Source of the DNA: CAWIUB01 sp963839995
GTDB taxonomy: Bacteria > Actinomycetota > Actinomycetes > Mycobacteriales > Jatrophihabitantaceae
DNA length: 64,000 nt
Assembly: GCA_963839995.1 (NCBI GenBank)
Contig: CAWIXH010000016.1
Span: 1 to 64,000, forward strand
Direction of reading: 5' to 3'
Numbering within the stretch: position 1 is the stretch's first letter; every line of letters begins with the position of its first letter. Position numbers and translations under genes: made by a program. This document shows positions 17,046 through 25,252 of the stretch, one piece after another. The notes under the pieces are model-generated. The model had not been told where the DNA came from. It made no database searches and saw only the letters and a list, made by a program, of their open reading frames with translations.

Positions 17046-18118
17046 GCAGCTCCGGCCTGTCCGTCGCGGCGTCGGTAGCCCGCGGAACAGGGTTCACCCT
17101 CGACGTGACGCTGCAGGTAGAACGCGGCGAGGTGGTGGTCGTGTTGGGCCCGAACGGCGCGGGCAAGACTACCCTGCTGCGTGCGATCGCGGGGCTGCTG
17201 CCGATCACGACCGGCCGGATCACGCTGGGCGACGTCATATTGGACGACGCGCGCACCGGGGAGTTCCGCGACCCGGCGGAGCGGCACATCGGCGTGGTGT
17301 TCCAAGACCATCGGCTGTTCCCGCACCTGCGCGCCGTCGACAACGTGGCGTTCGCTGCGCGATCACGGGGCGTCGCCCGGCATGCGGCGGCGCAGACCGC
17401 GGCCGCTTGGCTGCGCCGGCTCGGCGTAGGTGACCTGGCGCGCCGCAAACCGCTGGCGCTCTCGGGTGGTCAGGCGCAGCGGGTCGCGCTGGCGCGGGCA
17501 CTGGCCGCTGAACCGCATCTGCTGCTGCTCGACGAACCGCTCTCGGCCCTGGATGTGCAGACCCGGGCGGACGTGCAGCTGGAGCTGGGTGCGCACCTGC
17601 GGGGCGTCGACGGGCCCTGCGTGATCGTCACGCACGACCCGATCGAGGCCCTTCTGCTGGCCGACCGCATCGTGGTGCTCGAAGGCGGTCAGGTGGTCCA
17701 GGAGGGGTCCCCGGGCGAGGTCGTGAGCCGCCCGCTCACCCCCTACGTGGCCCGGCTGGTCGGCGTCAACCTGCTGTCCGGCGAACTCGTGGGCGACGCC
17801 GTGCAGGTCGACGGCGGCGGCACCGTGCACGTGGCCGAACCGGAGACGAGTGGCCGGGTGCTCGTCGCCATTCGCCCGTCGGCAATCACGGCATACGCGA
17901 CGCCGCCTGCGGGCAGCAGCGCGCGGAACCTGTGGCCCGGCGTGCTCGCCTCCATGGCACCGCTGGCCGACCGCGTGCGGCTGGCCGTCGACGGTCCGCC
18001 ACGGCTGCTCGTCGACGTCACCCCGTCGGCCGTTGCCGAGCTGCGGCTCCGCCCAGGTGGCACGGTGTGGCTCACGGCCAAGGCCACCGACATGATCGTC
18101 TACCCGGAGCGGCGGTAA
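17042..18118 (+). CDS. modC: Molybdate ABC transporter ATP-binding protein
   Basis: 358 residues from a GTG overlapping modB. Walker A GPNGAGKTT, Q-loop VFQDHRLFPHL, signature LSGGQAQR, Walker B LLLLDEPLSALD, switch His in IVTHDPIEALLLADR. The C-terminal third is a TOBE regulatory domain, as in ModC (ARNLWPGVLASMAPLADRV...WLTAKATDMIVYP). It energises molybdate import. Confidence 0.94.
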   Translation: MSSSGLSVAASVARGTGFTLDVTLQVERGEVVVVLGPNGAGKTTLLRAIAGLLPITTGRITLGDVILDDARTGEFRDPAERHIGVVFQDHRLFPHLRAVDNVAFAARSRGVARHAAAQTAAAWLRRLGVGDLARRKPLALSGGQAQRVALARALAAEPHLLLLDEPLSALDVQTRADVQLELGAHLRGVDGPCVIVTHDPIEALLLADRIVVLEGGQVVQEGSPGEVVSRPLTPYVARLVGVNLLSGELVGDAVQVDGGGTVHVAEPETSGRVLVAIRPSAITAYATPPAGSSARNLWPGVLASMAPLADRVRLAVDGPPRLLVDVTPSAVAELRLRPGGTVWLTAKATDMIVYPERR

Positions 18119-18151
18119 TCCAGCTGCGCCCCGTCGGGCCGGGCTGGCAGG

Positions 18152-19429
18152 GTGGACGCCGTGTCGGATATCGAGATCGTCCACCCCATCCCGGTCGACG
18201 ACAGCGAGGCGTGGGCGTCGGCGATGGCGCTCACCTTCCTCGAAGACCCGTCGCCCGAGGCGCACGAGGGAAGTAACGAGTTCTTCCGTCGCGTCTGGGA
18301 GCCGCACCGGCGCTGGGGCGCCCGTTCACGCGGCCGCTGGGTCGGCACGCTCGCCACCCGCCCGACCACGCTCACCGTCCCCGGAGCCGAGGGCGACACC
18401 CTCGAGGTCCCCGCCGACGCGCTGACGATGGTCACCGTCTCGGCCACGCATCGCCGGCGGGGGCTCATGACGGCGATGCTCGGCGGGTCGCTCGCCGAGG
18501 CGAGGGAGCGAGGCGATGCGGTCGGCATCCTGTTCGCGGCGGAGTGGCCGATCTACGGCCGCTTCGGGTACGCCCCCGCCACGCTGAGCGCCACCTACTC
18601 CCTCGACCCACGCAACCGCGGTGCGGGCGTCCCGGCGGGCGACGCCGGCTCGGTGTATGGGGTCGAGCCCGATGAGCTCGGCAAGCACGCGCCGGACATC
18701 TACGCGGCCGCTCGTCGCCGCCGCGCGGGGAACATCGAGCGTCCCCCACCGTGGTGGCACCGCGTCCTGGGGCTCGAGGGCCTGCCGGCCGACAAGGTGC
18801 ACGGACGCCGCCCGAACCTGTTCGCCCACGAGGGCCCGGCTGGCCCGGACGGGTTCGTGGCCTGGGTCCCCACCCGTGGCTTCGAGCCGAACATCCGGCT
18901 CGGCGCCATCGAGGTCGTCGACCTGTGTGCGGCCACCGACGAGGCGTACCGCGCTTTGTGGGCGTACCTGACGAGCATCGACGTGGTGAGTGAGATCGTG
19001 CTGCCCGGCCGACCGGTCGACGAGCCGGTGCGCTGGCTGATGAGCGACGGGCGGGCGCTTCAGCAGATCAGTACGGGCGACGCCGTGTGGTTGCGGCTGC
19101 TCGACGTCACCGCGGCCTTGTCCGCGCGGCGGTACGCGATTGCCGACCGATTGACGATCGAGATTGTCGACGACGACCACGGTGGGTTCGCGGCTGGGCG
19201 CTATGTCCTCGACGGCGGGCCCGACGGCGCGTCATGCCGTGCGGCGCCGCGGTCAGGCGTCGATCTGCGCGTGCACCAGCGGGCCCTGGCGTCGGCGTAC
19301 CTCGGCGGCTTCCCGCTGTGGGCGAAGGTTGCGGCCGGGCTCGTCGAGGAGTGCACGGCGGGCGCGCTGCGCCGGGCTGACGCGATGTTCGTCGCCCCGA
19401 TTGCGCCGTGGTGCGCGACGGACTTCTGA
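18152..19429 (+). CDS. Eis-like GNAT N-acetyltransferase
   Basis: 425 residues with the Eis layout: an N-terminal GNAT fold with acetyl-CoA loop VSATHRRRGLMTAML (about residues 94-108), the FAAEWPIYGRFGYAPAT motif with the catalytic-region Tyr, a second GNAT-like domain, and a C-terminal sterol-carrier-like domain ending in Phe, whose carboxylate is part of the Eis active site. Eis enzymes acetylate amines, including aminoglycosides and peptides; the natural substrate here is unknown. GTG at 18152 is used; GTG 18161 is an alternative. Confidence 0.9.
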   Translation: MDAVSDIEIVHPIPVDDSEAWASAMALTFLEDPSPEAHEGSNEFFRRVWEPHRRWGARSRGRWVGTLATRPTTLTVPGAEGDTLEVPADALTMVTVSATHRRRGLMTAMLGGSLAEARERGDAVGILFAAEWPIYGRFGYAPATLSATYSLDPRNRGAGVPAGDAGSVYGVEPDELGKHAPDIYAAARRRRAGNIERPPPWWHRVLGLEGLPADKVHGRRPNLFAHEGPAGPDGFVAWVPTRGFEPNIRLGAIEVVDLCAATDEAYRALWAYLTSIDVVSEIVLPGRPVDEPVRWLMSDGRALQQISTGDAVWLRLLDVTAALSARRYAIADRLTIEIVDDDHGGFAAGRYVLDGGPDGASCRAAPRSGVDLRVHQRALASAYLGGFPLWAKVAAGLVEECTAGALRRADAMFVAPIAPWCATDF

Positions 19430-19433
19430 GCCG

Positions 19434-20570
19434 CTACTCCCGGCCGACCGGGGGCCGGCTCCACCGCTCTTCGATCCGACCGTAGCGCCACACGAGCAGC
19501 GAGACGATCCAGGTTGCGGCGAACAGGCCGACCACGATGTAGCCGGTGTAGTCGTAGGCGCCGATATCGCCGACGAGGCTCCACAGCCCGCCGGTGAGGT
19601 GCAACTTGTTGGCAAGCAGTCCGAGCAACTCCATGCCGCCGATCACGACAGCCACCAGCACGCTGAGGCTCGTCACGGTGATGTTGTAGTACACCTTGCG
19701 CACCGGCTTGGAGAACGCCCAGCCGTAGGCAAAGTTCATGAACGACCCGTCGATGGTGTCGAACAGGCACATCCCGGCCATGAACAGGATGGGCAGGCAC
19801 AAGATCGCATACCAGGGCAGCGCGAAGGCCGCGCCCGCACTGGCGAGCACCAGCAGCGAGATCTCGGTCGCGGTGTCGAACCCGAAGCCGAACAGCACAC
19901 CGACCGGGTACATGTGCCATGGCTTGCGCACGGCGACCATGACGCGCTTGAGGATGCGGTTCATGAAGCCGCGGTTGGCGAGAAGCTGCTCGAGCGTCTG
20001 CTCGTGGTGCTGCTGTGTGCGCATCTCGCGGAAGACCTGCACGATGCCCAGCAGGATGAACAGGTTGACGATGCCGAGAATCATCAGGAAGACGCCGGAG
20101 ACGAGGGTGCCGACAATCCCCGTGACGGCGTGCAGGGCCGAGTTACCGTCGGCCACCTGACCCGCCAGCGAACGAATGCCCAACGCGAGCGCCACGCACA
20201 TGCCGAAGACGATCGTCGAGTGGCCGAGCGAGAACCAGAAGCCGACGGACAGCGGCCGAGTCTTCTCCGCCATGAGCTTGCGGGTCGTGTTGTCGATCGC
20301 GGCGATGTGGTCGATGTCGAATGCGTGCCGCATACCCAGCGTATAGGCGGTGATGCCGAGCCCGACGCCGAACACGCCCTGGCTGCCCAGCGACAGGTGC
20401 TGCGGGGCGACGACCATGATCAGCAACCCGAATCCGGCGAGGTGTAACGCAATCACGACGACGACCATGCCGGTCAGCCGCCGCCACTCGCTGGGGGTCA
20501 ACGAGCGAATGACGGCGCGCAGCCGCGACGGCGAGCGCGCGGGGACATGCTCGAATGCCGTAGCGGTCAC
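19434..20570 (-). CDS. Nickel/cobalt permease, NiCoT (HoxN/NixA) family
   Basis: 378 residues, eight predicted membrane helices. NiCoT signatures are all visible: RHAFDIDHIAAIDN (the HX4DH metal motif in helix II), LGHSTIVF in helix III, and GFDTATEISLL. It is a secondary, single-component high-affinity Ni(II)/Co(II) importer of the cytoplasmic membrane. A Nur-box-like inverted repeat 38 bp upstream points to nickel-dependent repression. It is convergent with the Eis-like gene, 4 bp apart. Confidence 0.94.
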   Translation of the reverse strand: MTATAFEHVPARSPSRLRAVIRSLTPSEWRRLTGMVVVVIALHLAGFGLLIMVVAPQHLSLGSQGVFGVGLGITAYTLGMRHAFDIDHIAAIDNTTRKLMAEKTRPLSVGFWFSLGHSTIVFGMCVALALGIRSLAGQVADGNSALHAVTGIVGTLVSGVFLMILGIVNLFILLGIVQVFREMRTQQHHEQTLEQLLANRGFMNRILKRVMVAVRKPWHMYPVGVLFGFGFDTATEISLLVLASAGAAFALPWYAILCLPILFMAGMCLFDTIDGSFMNFAYGWAFSKPVRKVYYNITVTSLSVLVAVVIGGMELLGLLANKLHLTGGLWSLVGDIGAYDYTGYIVVGLFAATWIVSLLVWRYGRIEERWSRPPVGRE

Positions 20571-20603
20571 CGGACCTCCGCTGCTGCGGGCAAGAGGGAA
20601 ATC

Positions 20604-20628
20604 GTTGTTGCCACTCTATTGCAACAAC
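20604..20628 (-). promoter_or_regulatory. Nur-box-like operator upstream of the nickel permease
   Basis: GTTGTTGC (20604-20611) and GCAACAAC (20621-20628) form an 8-bp inverted repeat with 9-base spacing. The core TTGCCACTCTATTGCAA (20608-20624) matches the published Streptomyces Nur consensus tTGCaa-N5-ttGCAA at all but one position. Nur is the nickel-sensing Fur-family repressor. The position, in the permease leader, fits. No nur gene lies in the window. Confidence 0.65.
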
Positions 20629-20695
20629 GCCGACGCCCACAAGCACGGTGCCGCTATCTCCTGGCTTGTCGTGAGCAGCGCTCTGCCGCGTTGTT

Positions 20696-20757
20696 CGGGC
20701 GCTACGCCATTCCGGGCGCTACGCCATTCCGGGCGCTATGCCATTCCGGGCGCTACG
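20696..20757. repeat. Tandem 17-bp repeat, three full copies plus a partial
   Basis: Unit CGGGCGCTACGCCATTC occurs at 20696-20712, 20713-20729 and 20730-20746 (third copy has one T for C), followed by an 11-base partial copy that runs into the stop codon of the SPFH gene. No internal symmetry and no protein-coding periodicity (17 is not a multiple of 3). Confidence 0.85.
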
Positions 20758-22054
20758 GCGCGGACGGTGGCGGCGGATACCCGGCGGGCGGCCCCTGGTG
20801 GGGCTCTTCGGGTTCGCCGGGCGTCGCCGGGCGCGGCGCGTACGGCGGCTGGGGCGCCGGCGCCTGCTGCAGGTAAGCCGGAGGCGGCTGGGGCCGCTGG
20901 GTCGGCATCGATGGCAGCTGGTCCAGGTGATCAAGGTCCGCAAGTCCGGCTCGTGCGGCGCGGGAGTCCTCGTCGTCGTCCGAGGCTCGCAGGTTGATGG
21001 CCTCCGGCTGCTCGCTGGCCGGCGGCAGGTTCGAGTCGAACCACTTCGAGGTGTCGAGCTCCGGTCCGGCGCCCGGGCCTCCGTCGCTGGTGGCCTTCAG
21101 CCACGAAGCGGCTCCTTCCCCCTCCGCGCCGGTGAGCTTGGCGAGTCCTTCGAGCGCCTTGCTGAATTCGCTGGGCACGATCCACATCTTGTTCGCGTCG
21201 CCCTGCGCGATCTGGGGCAGCGTCTGCAGGTATTGGTAGGCCAGCAGGGCCGGATCGGGCCGGGCGGCGTGAATCGCCCCGAAGGTCGTCTCAATGGCCT
21301 TCGCCTGGCCCTGGGCGCTCAGGTAACGCGCCGCACGCTCGCCTTCGGCCCGCAGGATGCGGGACTGCCGATCGGCCTCCGCCGAGAGGATCGCGGACTG
21401 CTTCTGGCCCTCAGCGGCGAGAATCTGCGACGCCTTCTGACCCTCGGCGGTCTTGATGGCGGACTCGCGCTGACCCTCGGCCGCGAGGATCACGGCCCGT
21501 TTGTTCCGGTCGGCGCGCATCTGCGCCTCCATGGCGTCCTGGATGGACAGGGGCGGGTCGATCGCCTTGATCTCGACCCGCGCCACCCGGATGCCCCACG
21601 GGCCGGTCGCCTCGTCGAGCACGCCGCGCAGCTGGGTGTTGATCGCATCCCGGCTGGTCAGCGCCTGCTCCAGGTTCAGCGAGCCGACCACGTTACGCAG
21701 CGTGGTGATCGTCAGCTGCTCGACCGCCTGGATGTAATTCTGGATCTCGTACGTGGCCGAGCGCGGGTCGGTGACCTGGAAGTAGATGACCGAGTCGATC
21801 GCCACCGTCAGGTTGTCGGACGTGATCACCGGCTGCGGCGGGAAGCTGACCACCTGCTCGCGCAGGTCGATCAGCGGGCGCATCCGGTCCACGAATGGCA
21901 ACAGCACAGCGACGCCGGGTCCTTGCGTGCGCACGTAGCGGCCCAGCCGCTCCACAACGGCGGCACGCGCCTGTGGAACGATGCGCACGCTGCGCAGTAG
22001 GGTGATCAGCGCGACAACGGCGATCACCAGCACCGCGATCAAGACAGCGCTCAA
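20753..22054 (-). CDS. SPFH/Band 7 (stomatin-like) membrane protein
   Basis: 433 residues. One N-terminal membrane helix (about 3-22), then an SPFH domain (VPQARAAVVERLGRY, IDLREQVVSFPPQPVITSDN, YFQVTDPRSATYEI), a long Ala/Glu/Gln-rich coiled coil with repeated AEGQ motifs (about 205-265), and a Pro-rich low-complexity tail. These form large oligomeric membrane-domain scaffolds. The NfeD-like partner is encoded just upstream; this pair corresponds to Rv1487/Rv1488 of M. tuberculosis. TAG stop lies in a 17-bp tandem repeat. Confidence 0.93.
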   Translation of the reverse strand: MSAVLIAVLVIAVVALITLLRSVRIVPQARAAVVERLGRYVRTQGPGVAVLLPFVDRMRPLIDLREQVVSFPPQPVITSDNLTVAIDSVIYFQVTDPRSATYEIQNYIQAVEQLTITTLRNVVGSLNLEQALTSRDAINTQLRGVLDEATGPWGIRVARVEIKAIDPPLSIQDAMEAQMRADRNKRAVILAAEGQRESAIKTAEGQKASQILAAEGQKQSAILSAEADRQSRILRAEGERAARYLSAQGQAKAIETTFGAIHAARPDPALLAYQYLQTLPQIAQGDANKMWIVPSEFSKALEGLAKLTGAEGEGAASWLKATSDGGPGAGPELDTSKWFDSNLPPASEQPEAINLRASDDDEDSRAARAGLADLDHLDQLPSMPTQRPQPPPAYLQQAPAPQPPYAPRPATPGEPEEPHQGPPAGYPPPPSAP

Positions 22055-22082
22055 CGGATATCCCTTCGCAGACTCGGCGAGC

Positions 22083-22514
22083 TCATTGCGGTCGCCAGAC
22101 CAGCGCGGTGGCGCCGGAGATCTCGACCACCTGGACGGTCTCGCCGGCGGGCACGGTCTGGGTGGTGTCGTAGGCGCGCGCCGTCCACTCCTGCCCGTTG
22201 AGGCGGATCAGCCCGGTATTCGTGTCCACCTTGCTGAGCACGATGGCGCTCTTGCCGACCAAGGCCGCCGTGCCCATCGGGTGGGTGCCGACACCGGTGA
22301 GGTGCCTGCGGGCAACAGGCCGGACGAACGCAAGCAGCCCGATGGCCACGGCGATCGCGACGATGACCTGGATCGCGGGTGGCGCTCCGACGCCGGCGGC
22401 CAACGCACCGGCGCCCGCACCGCCGGCGCACATGATCAGCACCAGATCGAGGGAGAGCGTCTCGGCACCGGCCAGGACGCCCGCCGCGATCAACCAGACC
22501 AACCACGCAGGCAC
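22083..22514 (-). CDS. NfeD-like membrane protein with OB-fold domain
   Basis: 143 residues from GTG 22514, chosen because it starts the first hydrophobic helix (PAWLVWLIAAGVLAGAE). Three or so membrane segments, then a C-terminal OB-fold (LVGKSAIVLSKVDTNTGLIRLNGQEWTARAYD in part, ending VQVVEISGATALVWRP). NfeD proteins partner with SPFH proteins, as here 28 bp downstream. No clear ribosome site is visible. Confidence 0.88.
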   Translation of the reverse strand: MPAWLVWLIAAGVLAGAETLSLDLVLIMCAGGAGAGALAAGVGAPPAIQVIVAIAVAIGLLAFVRPVARRHLTGVGTHPMGTAALVGKSAIVLSKVDTNTGLIRLNGQEWTARAYDTTQTVPAGETVQVVEISGATALVWRPQ

Positions 22515-22636
22515 ATCATCATCGTGGCACGAATGCGAACCGGCCGCCCGTGTCTTCGCTGTGTGATCCACAGGCTCCGGTGCGTTGGCCGCGTGGGCGT
22601 CCCGGGTGGCGTGCCTGCGCGTGATGGCCCGAACCG

Positions 22637-23689
22637 TCATCCGCGGCGCGGGGCCGGGCAGCAGCCCGCCGGGCAGTCGACGCCGCACAGCCCCAGGACG
22701 CTGAGCGCCTCCGGCGCCCGGCCGTTGATCTGCTCCTCGACGAGCTCCCGGATCGCCTGGACGAAGCCGGGGTGTGTGCCCGCGGTTGCCGCACGCGCGA
22801 ACGCCAGGCCTAGAGCTCGGGCCGTTCCTGCAGCTTCAACGTCGAGGTCCCACAACACCTCAAGGTGGTCGGAAACGAATCCCGTCGGGCAGACCGCGAC
22901 CGCGGCCGTTCCGCCGGCCGCCAGCGAATGCAGGTGATCGTTCACGTCCGGCTCGAGCCACGCCGCCCGCGCCGACCCGGACCGCGACTGCCACACCAGG
23001 TCGAACTCGGCCCCCGGCCCGCGCACAGCCTCAGCCACCAGCCGAGCTGTCTCGCGCTGCTGGGCGAGATACAACCCGCCGGACGGGCCCGACGTCTCGT
23101 TCATCGAGACCGGGATCGAGTGCGCAGTGAAGACCAGCCGTGCGCCACCGCGGAGCGCACCGGGTAGCGAATCGAGCGCCGACCGCACCCGCTCGGCGTT
23201 CGCCTCGACGAATCCGGGGTGGTCGAAGAAGTGCCGCAGCTTGCGCAGCAGGGGGGCGCCGTGGCCGACGGCGGCCTGTGCCCCGGCGAGATCCTCGCGG
23301 TACTGGCGGCAGCCGGAGTACGAGGACGTGGCGCTGGTGGCGAGCACAAGGGCGTTACGCACGCCGTCGTCGGCCATCTGCCGAACCGTGTCCGGCAGGA
23401 ATGGACGCCAGTTTCGATTGCCCCAATAGAGCGGCAGTTCGATGCCGTGCGCCGCGAAGTCCGCCGCGATCGCCGCGAGCAGCGCGCGGTTGTGAGCGTT
23501 GAGCGGCGACACCCCGCCGAAATGCCGATAGTGTTCGGCCACGGCAGCCAGCCGGTCCTCCGGGACGCCGCGGCCACGCGTCACGTTCCGCAGGAACGGC
23601 AGCACCTCGTCGGGGCCTTCCGGCCCGCCGAACGACAGCAGGAGCAGCGCGTCTAACGGTGTCGTCATCGGGGCAAGCTGTGTCGTCAT
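22637..23689 (-). CDS. hemH: Ferrochelatase (actinobacterial coproporphyrin type) with C-terminal cysteine cluster
   Basis: 350 residues. LLLSFGGPEGPDEVLPFLRNV opens the chelatase fold; SPLNAHNRALL, LPLYWGNRNWRPFL, FTAHSIPVSM with the metal-inserting His, and PTGFVSDHLEVLWDLD with the partner Glu follow. The C-terminus has LCGVDCPAGCCP, matching the extra cysteines that hold a [2Fe-2S] cluster in mycobacterial ferrochelatase. In actinobacteria this enzyme inserts iron into coproporphyrin III. ATG 23689 is chosen; ATG 23668 is possible. It follows fabG-fabI as hemZ does in mycobacteria. Confidence 0.93.
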   Translation of the reverse strand: MTTQLAPMTTPLDALLLLSFGGPEGPDEVLPFLRNVTRGRGVPEDRLAAVAEHYRHFGGVSPLNAHNRALLAAIAADFAAHGIELPLYWGNRNWRPFLPDTVRQMADDGVRNALVLATSATSSYSGCRQYREDLAGAQAAVGHGAPLLRKLRHFFDHPGFVEANAERVRSALDSLPGALRGGARLVFTAHSIPVSMNETSGPSGGLYLAQQRETARLVAEAVRGPGAEFDLVWQSRSGSARAAWLEPDVNDHLHSLAAGGTAAVAVCPTGFVSDHLEVLWDLDVEAAGTARALGLAFARAATAGTHPGFVQAIRELVEEQINGRAPEALSVLGLCGVDCPAGCCPAPRRG

Positions 23690-23738
23690 CGGCGGCCCCC
23701 GCGGAATCGTGAGCGAAGCGAGCGATTCTGTAGGGTGT

Positions 23739-24506
23739 CTATACGCCCATCGCGTGGAACCCGCCGTCGACATGGACGATCTCGCCGGTTGTCGCGGGGA
23801 ACCAGTCCGACATCAGTGCCGCGATGCTGCGCGCGACCGGCTCGGCATTGGAGTTGTCCCAGCCCAGCGGCGCCCGCCCGTCCCAAGCGTCCTCGAACGT
23901 GCTGAAGCCCGGAATGCTCCTGGCGGCCATGGTGCGGACCGGTCCCGCAGCGACGAGGTTGACGCGGATCTTGCGCGGTCCGAGTTCCCGGGCCAGGTAG
24001 CGCGCCGCGGACTCGAGCCCGGCCTTGGCGACGCCCATCCAGTCGTAGGCCGGCCACGCCACGGACGCGTCGAACGTCAATCCGACGAGGGAGCCACCGT
24101 CGGCGGCGAAGAGCGGCAGAGCCGCGACCGCCAGGGATTTGAGGGAGAACGTCGAGACCTGCACGGCGGTAGCCACGTCGCTCCACGGTGCGCCGAGGAA
24201 ACCACCGCCCAGACAGGAGGCGGGCGCGAACCCGATCGAGTGCAGCACCCCGTCGACGCCGTCGACGTGCTCACGGACCCGATCGGCGAGCGCAGCGAGG
24301 TGCTCGTCGTTGGACACGTCCAGCTCCACGACTGGCGGCGGCTGCGGGAGTTTCCGCGCCACCCGCTCGACCAGGGACAGGCGGCCGAACCCGGTCAGCA
24401 CAACCTGCGCGCCCTGTTCCTGGGCAACCCGTGCCGCGGCGAAGGCGATCGAGGCGTCGGTGATCACCCCAGTGATCAGCAGCCGCTTGCCGTCTAGGAG
24501 TCCCAT
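23739..24506 (-). CDS. fabI: Enoyl-[acyl-carrier-protein] reductase, FabI/InhA type
   Basis: 255 residues, divergent short-chain dehydrogenase. ITGVITDASIAFAAARVAQEQGA is the FabI-type NADH motif, and the active-site pattern Tyr-x6-Lys is AYDWMGVAKAG. LHSIGFAP and the VRTMAARSIPGF substrate loop resemble InhA. It reduces trans-2-enoyl-ACP in the last step of the fatty-acid elongation cycle. The ATG overlaps the fabG stop by one base (TGATG). Confidence 0.95.
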   Translation of the reverse strand: MGLLDGKRLLITGVITDASIAFAAARVAQEQGAQVVLTGFGRLSLVERVARKLPQPPPVVELDVSNDEHLAALADRVREHVDGVDGVLHSIGFAPASCLGGGFLGAPWSDVATAVQVSTFSLKSLAVAALPLFAADGGSLVGLTFDASVAWPAYDWMGVAKAGLESAARYLARELGPRKIRVNLVAAGPVRTMAARSIPGFSTFEDAWDGRAPLGWDNSNAEPVARSIAALMSDWFPATTGEIVHVDGGFHAMGV

Positions 24507-25219
24507 CAGATCCCCATCCCCAGGCCACCGTCGACCGGCAGCACCACCCCGGATATGTAGGCCGCCGGATCGGACGCGAGGAAATGCGCCGCCGCCGCGA
24601 CCTCGTCGGCCGCGCCGTAGCGGCGGAGTGGCACGTTGCCCAGCACCTCGCTCCTGCGAGCTTCGGTCAGCTCGGCCGTCATGTCGGTTTCGATGAACCC
24701 TGGGGCGATCACATTGGCGGTGATGCCGCGGCTGCCGAGTTCGCGGGCGATCGAGCGGGCTAGGCCGATGAGTCCAGCCTTGCTCGCGGCGTAGTTCGCC
24801 TGGCCTGGGGCGCCGACGAGCGCGACGACCGAGGAAATGAAGATCATCCGGCCACGGCGGGCCTTCAGCATGCCGCCGGCGGCGCGCTTGGCCACCCGGT
24901 AGGCGCCGGTGAGGTTGGCGTCGAGCACCCGCTCGAACGACTCCTCGCTCATCCGCAGCAGCAGGGTGTCGTCGGTGATGCCCGCATTGGAGACCAGGAC
25001 CTCGACAGGTCCCTGCTGGGCTTCGACCGCGGTGAACGCGGCGTCGACGGCAGCCGCGTCGGTGACATCGCATTCCACCCCGAACAGCCCGTCAGGTGCG
25101 CCGCTGCCGCGATGGGTAACCGCTACCTCGTCGCCTCCCGCCGCGAATGCCTTCGCCACGGCCAGGCCGATGCCGCGGTTGCCTCCGGTAACCAGCACTG
25201 ATCGACTCACGCCCGGCAC
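24506..25219 (-). CDS. fabG: 3-oxoacyl-[acyl-carrier-protein] reductase
   Basis: 237 residues, classical SDR. Cofactor motif TGGNRGIG, NAG in LVSNAGITDD, catalytic Ser in ISSVVALVG, YAASK with catalytic Tyr and Lys, and the APGFIETDMT loop of FabG/MabA. It reduces 3-ketoacyl-ACP before FabI. GTG 25219 used; GTG 25210 (SRSVLVTGG) is possible. The fabG-fabI-hemH order equals fabG1-inhA-hemZ of M. tuberculosis. Confidence 0.94.
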   Translation of the reverse strand: MPGVSRSVLVTGGNRGIGLAVAKAFAAGGDEVAVTHRGSGAPDGLFGVECDVTDAAAVDAAFTAVEAQQGPVEVLVSNAGITDDTLLLRMSEESFERVLDANLTGAYRVAKRAAGGMLKARRGRMIFISSVVALVGAPGQANYAASKAGLIGLARSIARELGSRGITANVIAPGFIETDMTAELTEARRSEVLGNVPLRRYGAADEVAAAAHFLASDPAAYISGVVLPVDGGLGMGI

Positions 25220-25252
25220 GCTAGCCGATTGACCGGCTGTCCGAGTAACGAG

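Noticed and set aside
20571..20695. Cobalamin or NiCo riboswitch before the nickel/cobalt permease
   Set aside because: No B12-box or conserved G-rich NiCo helices; the Nur-like inverted repeat explains the leader better.
20696..20757. CRISPR array
   Set aside because: Units are contiguous 17-mers with no spacers, and no cas genes occur in the window.
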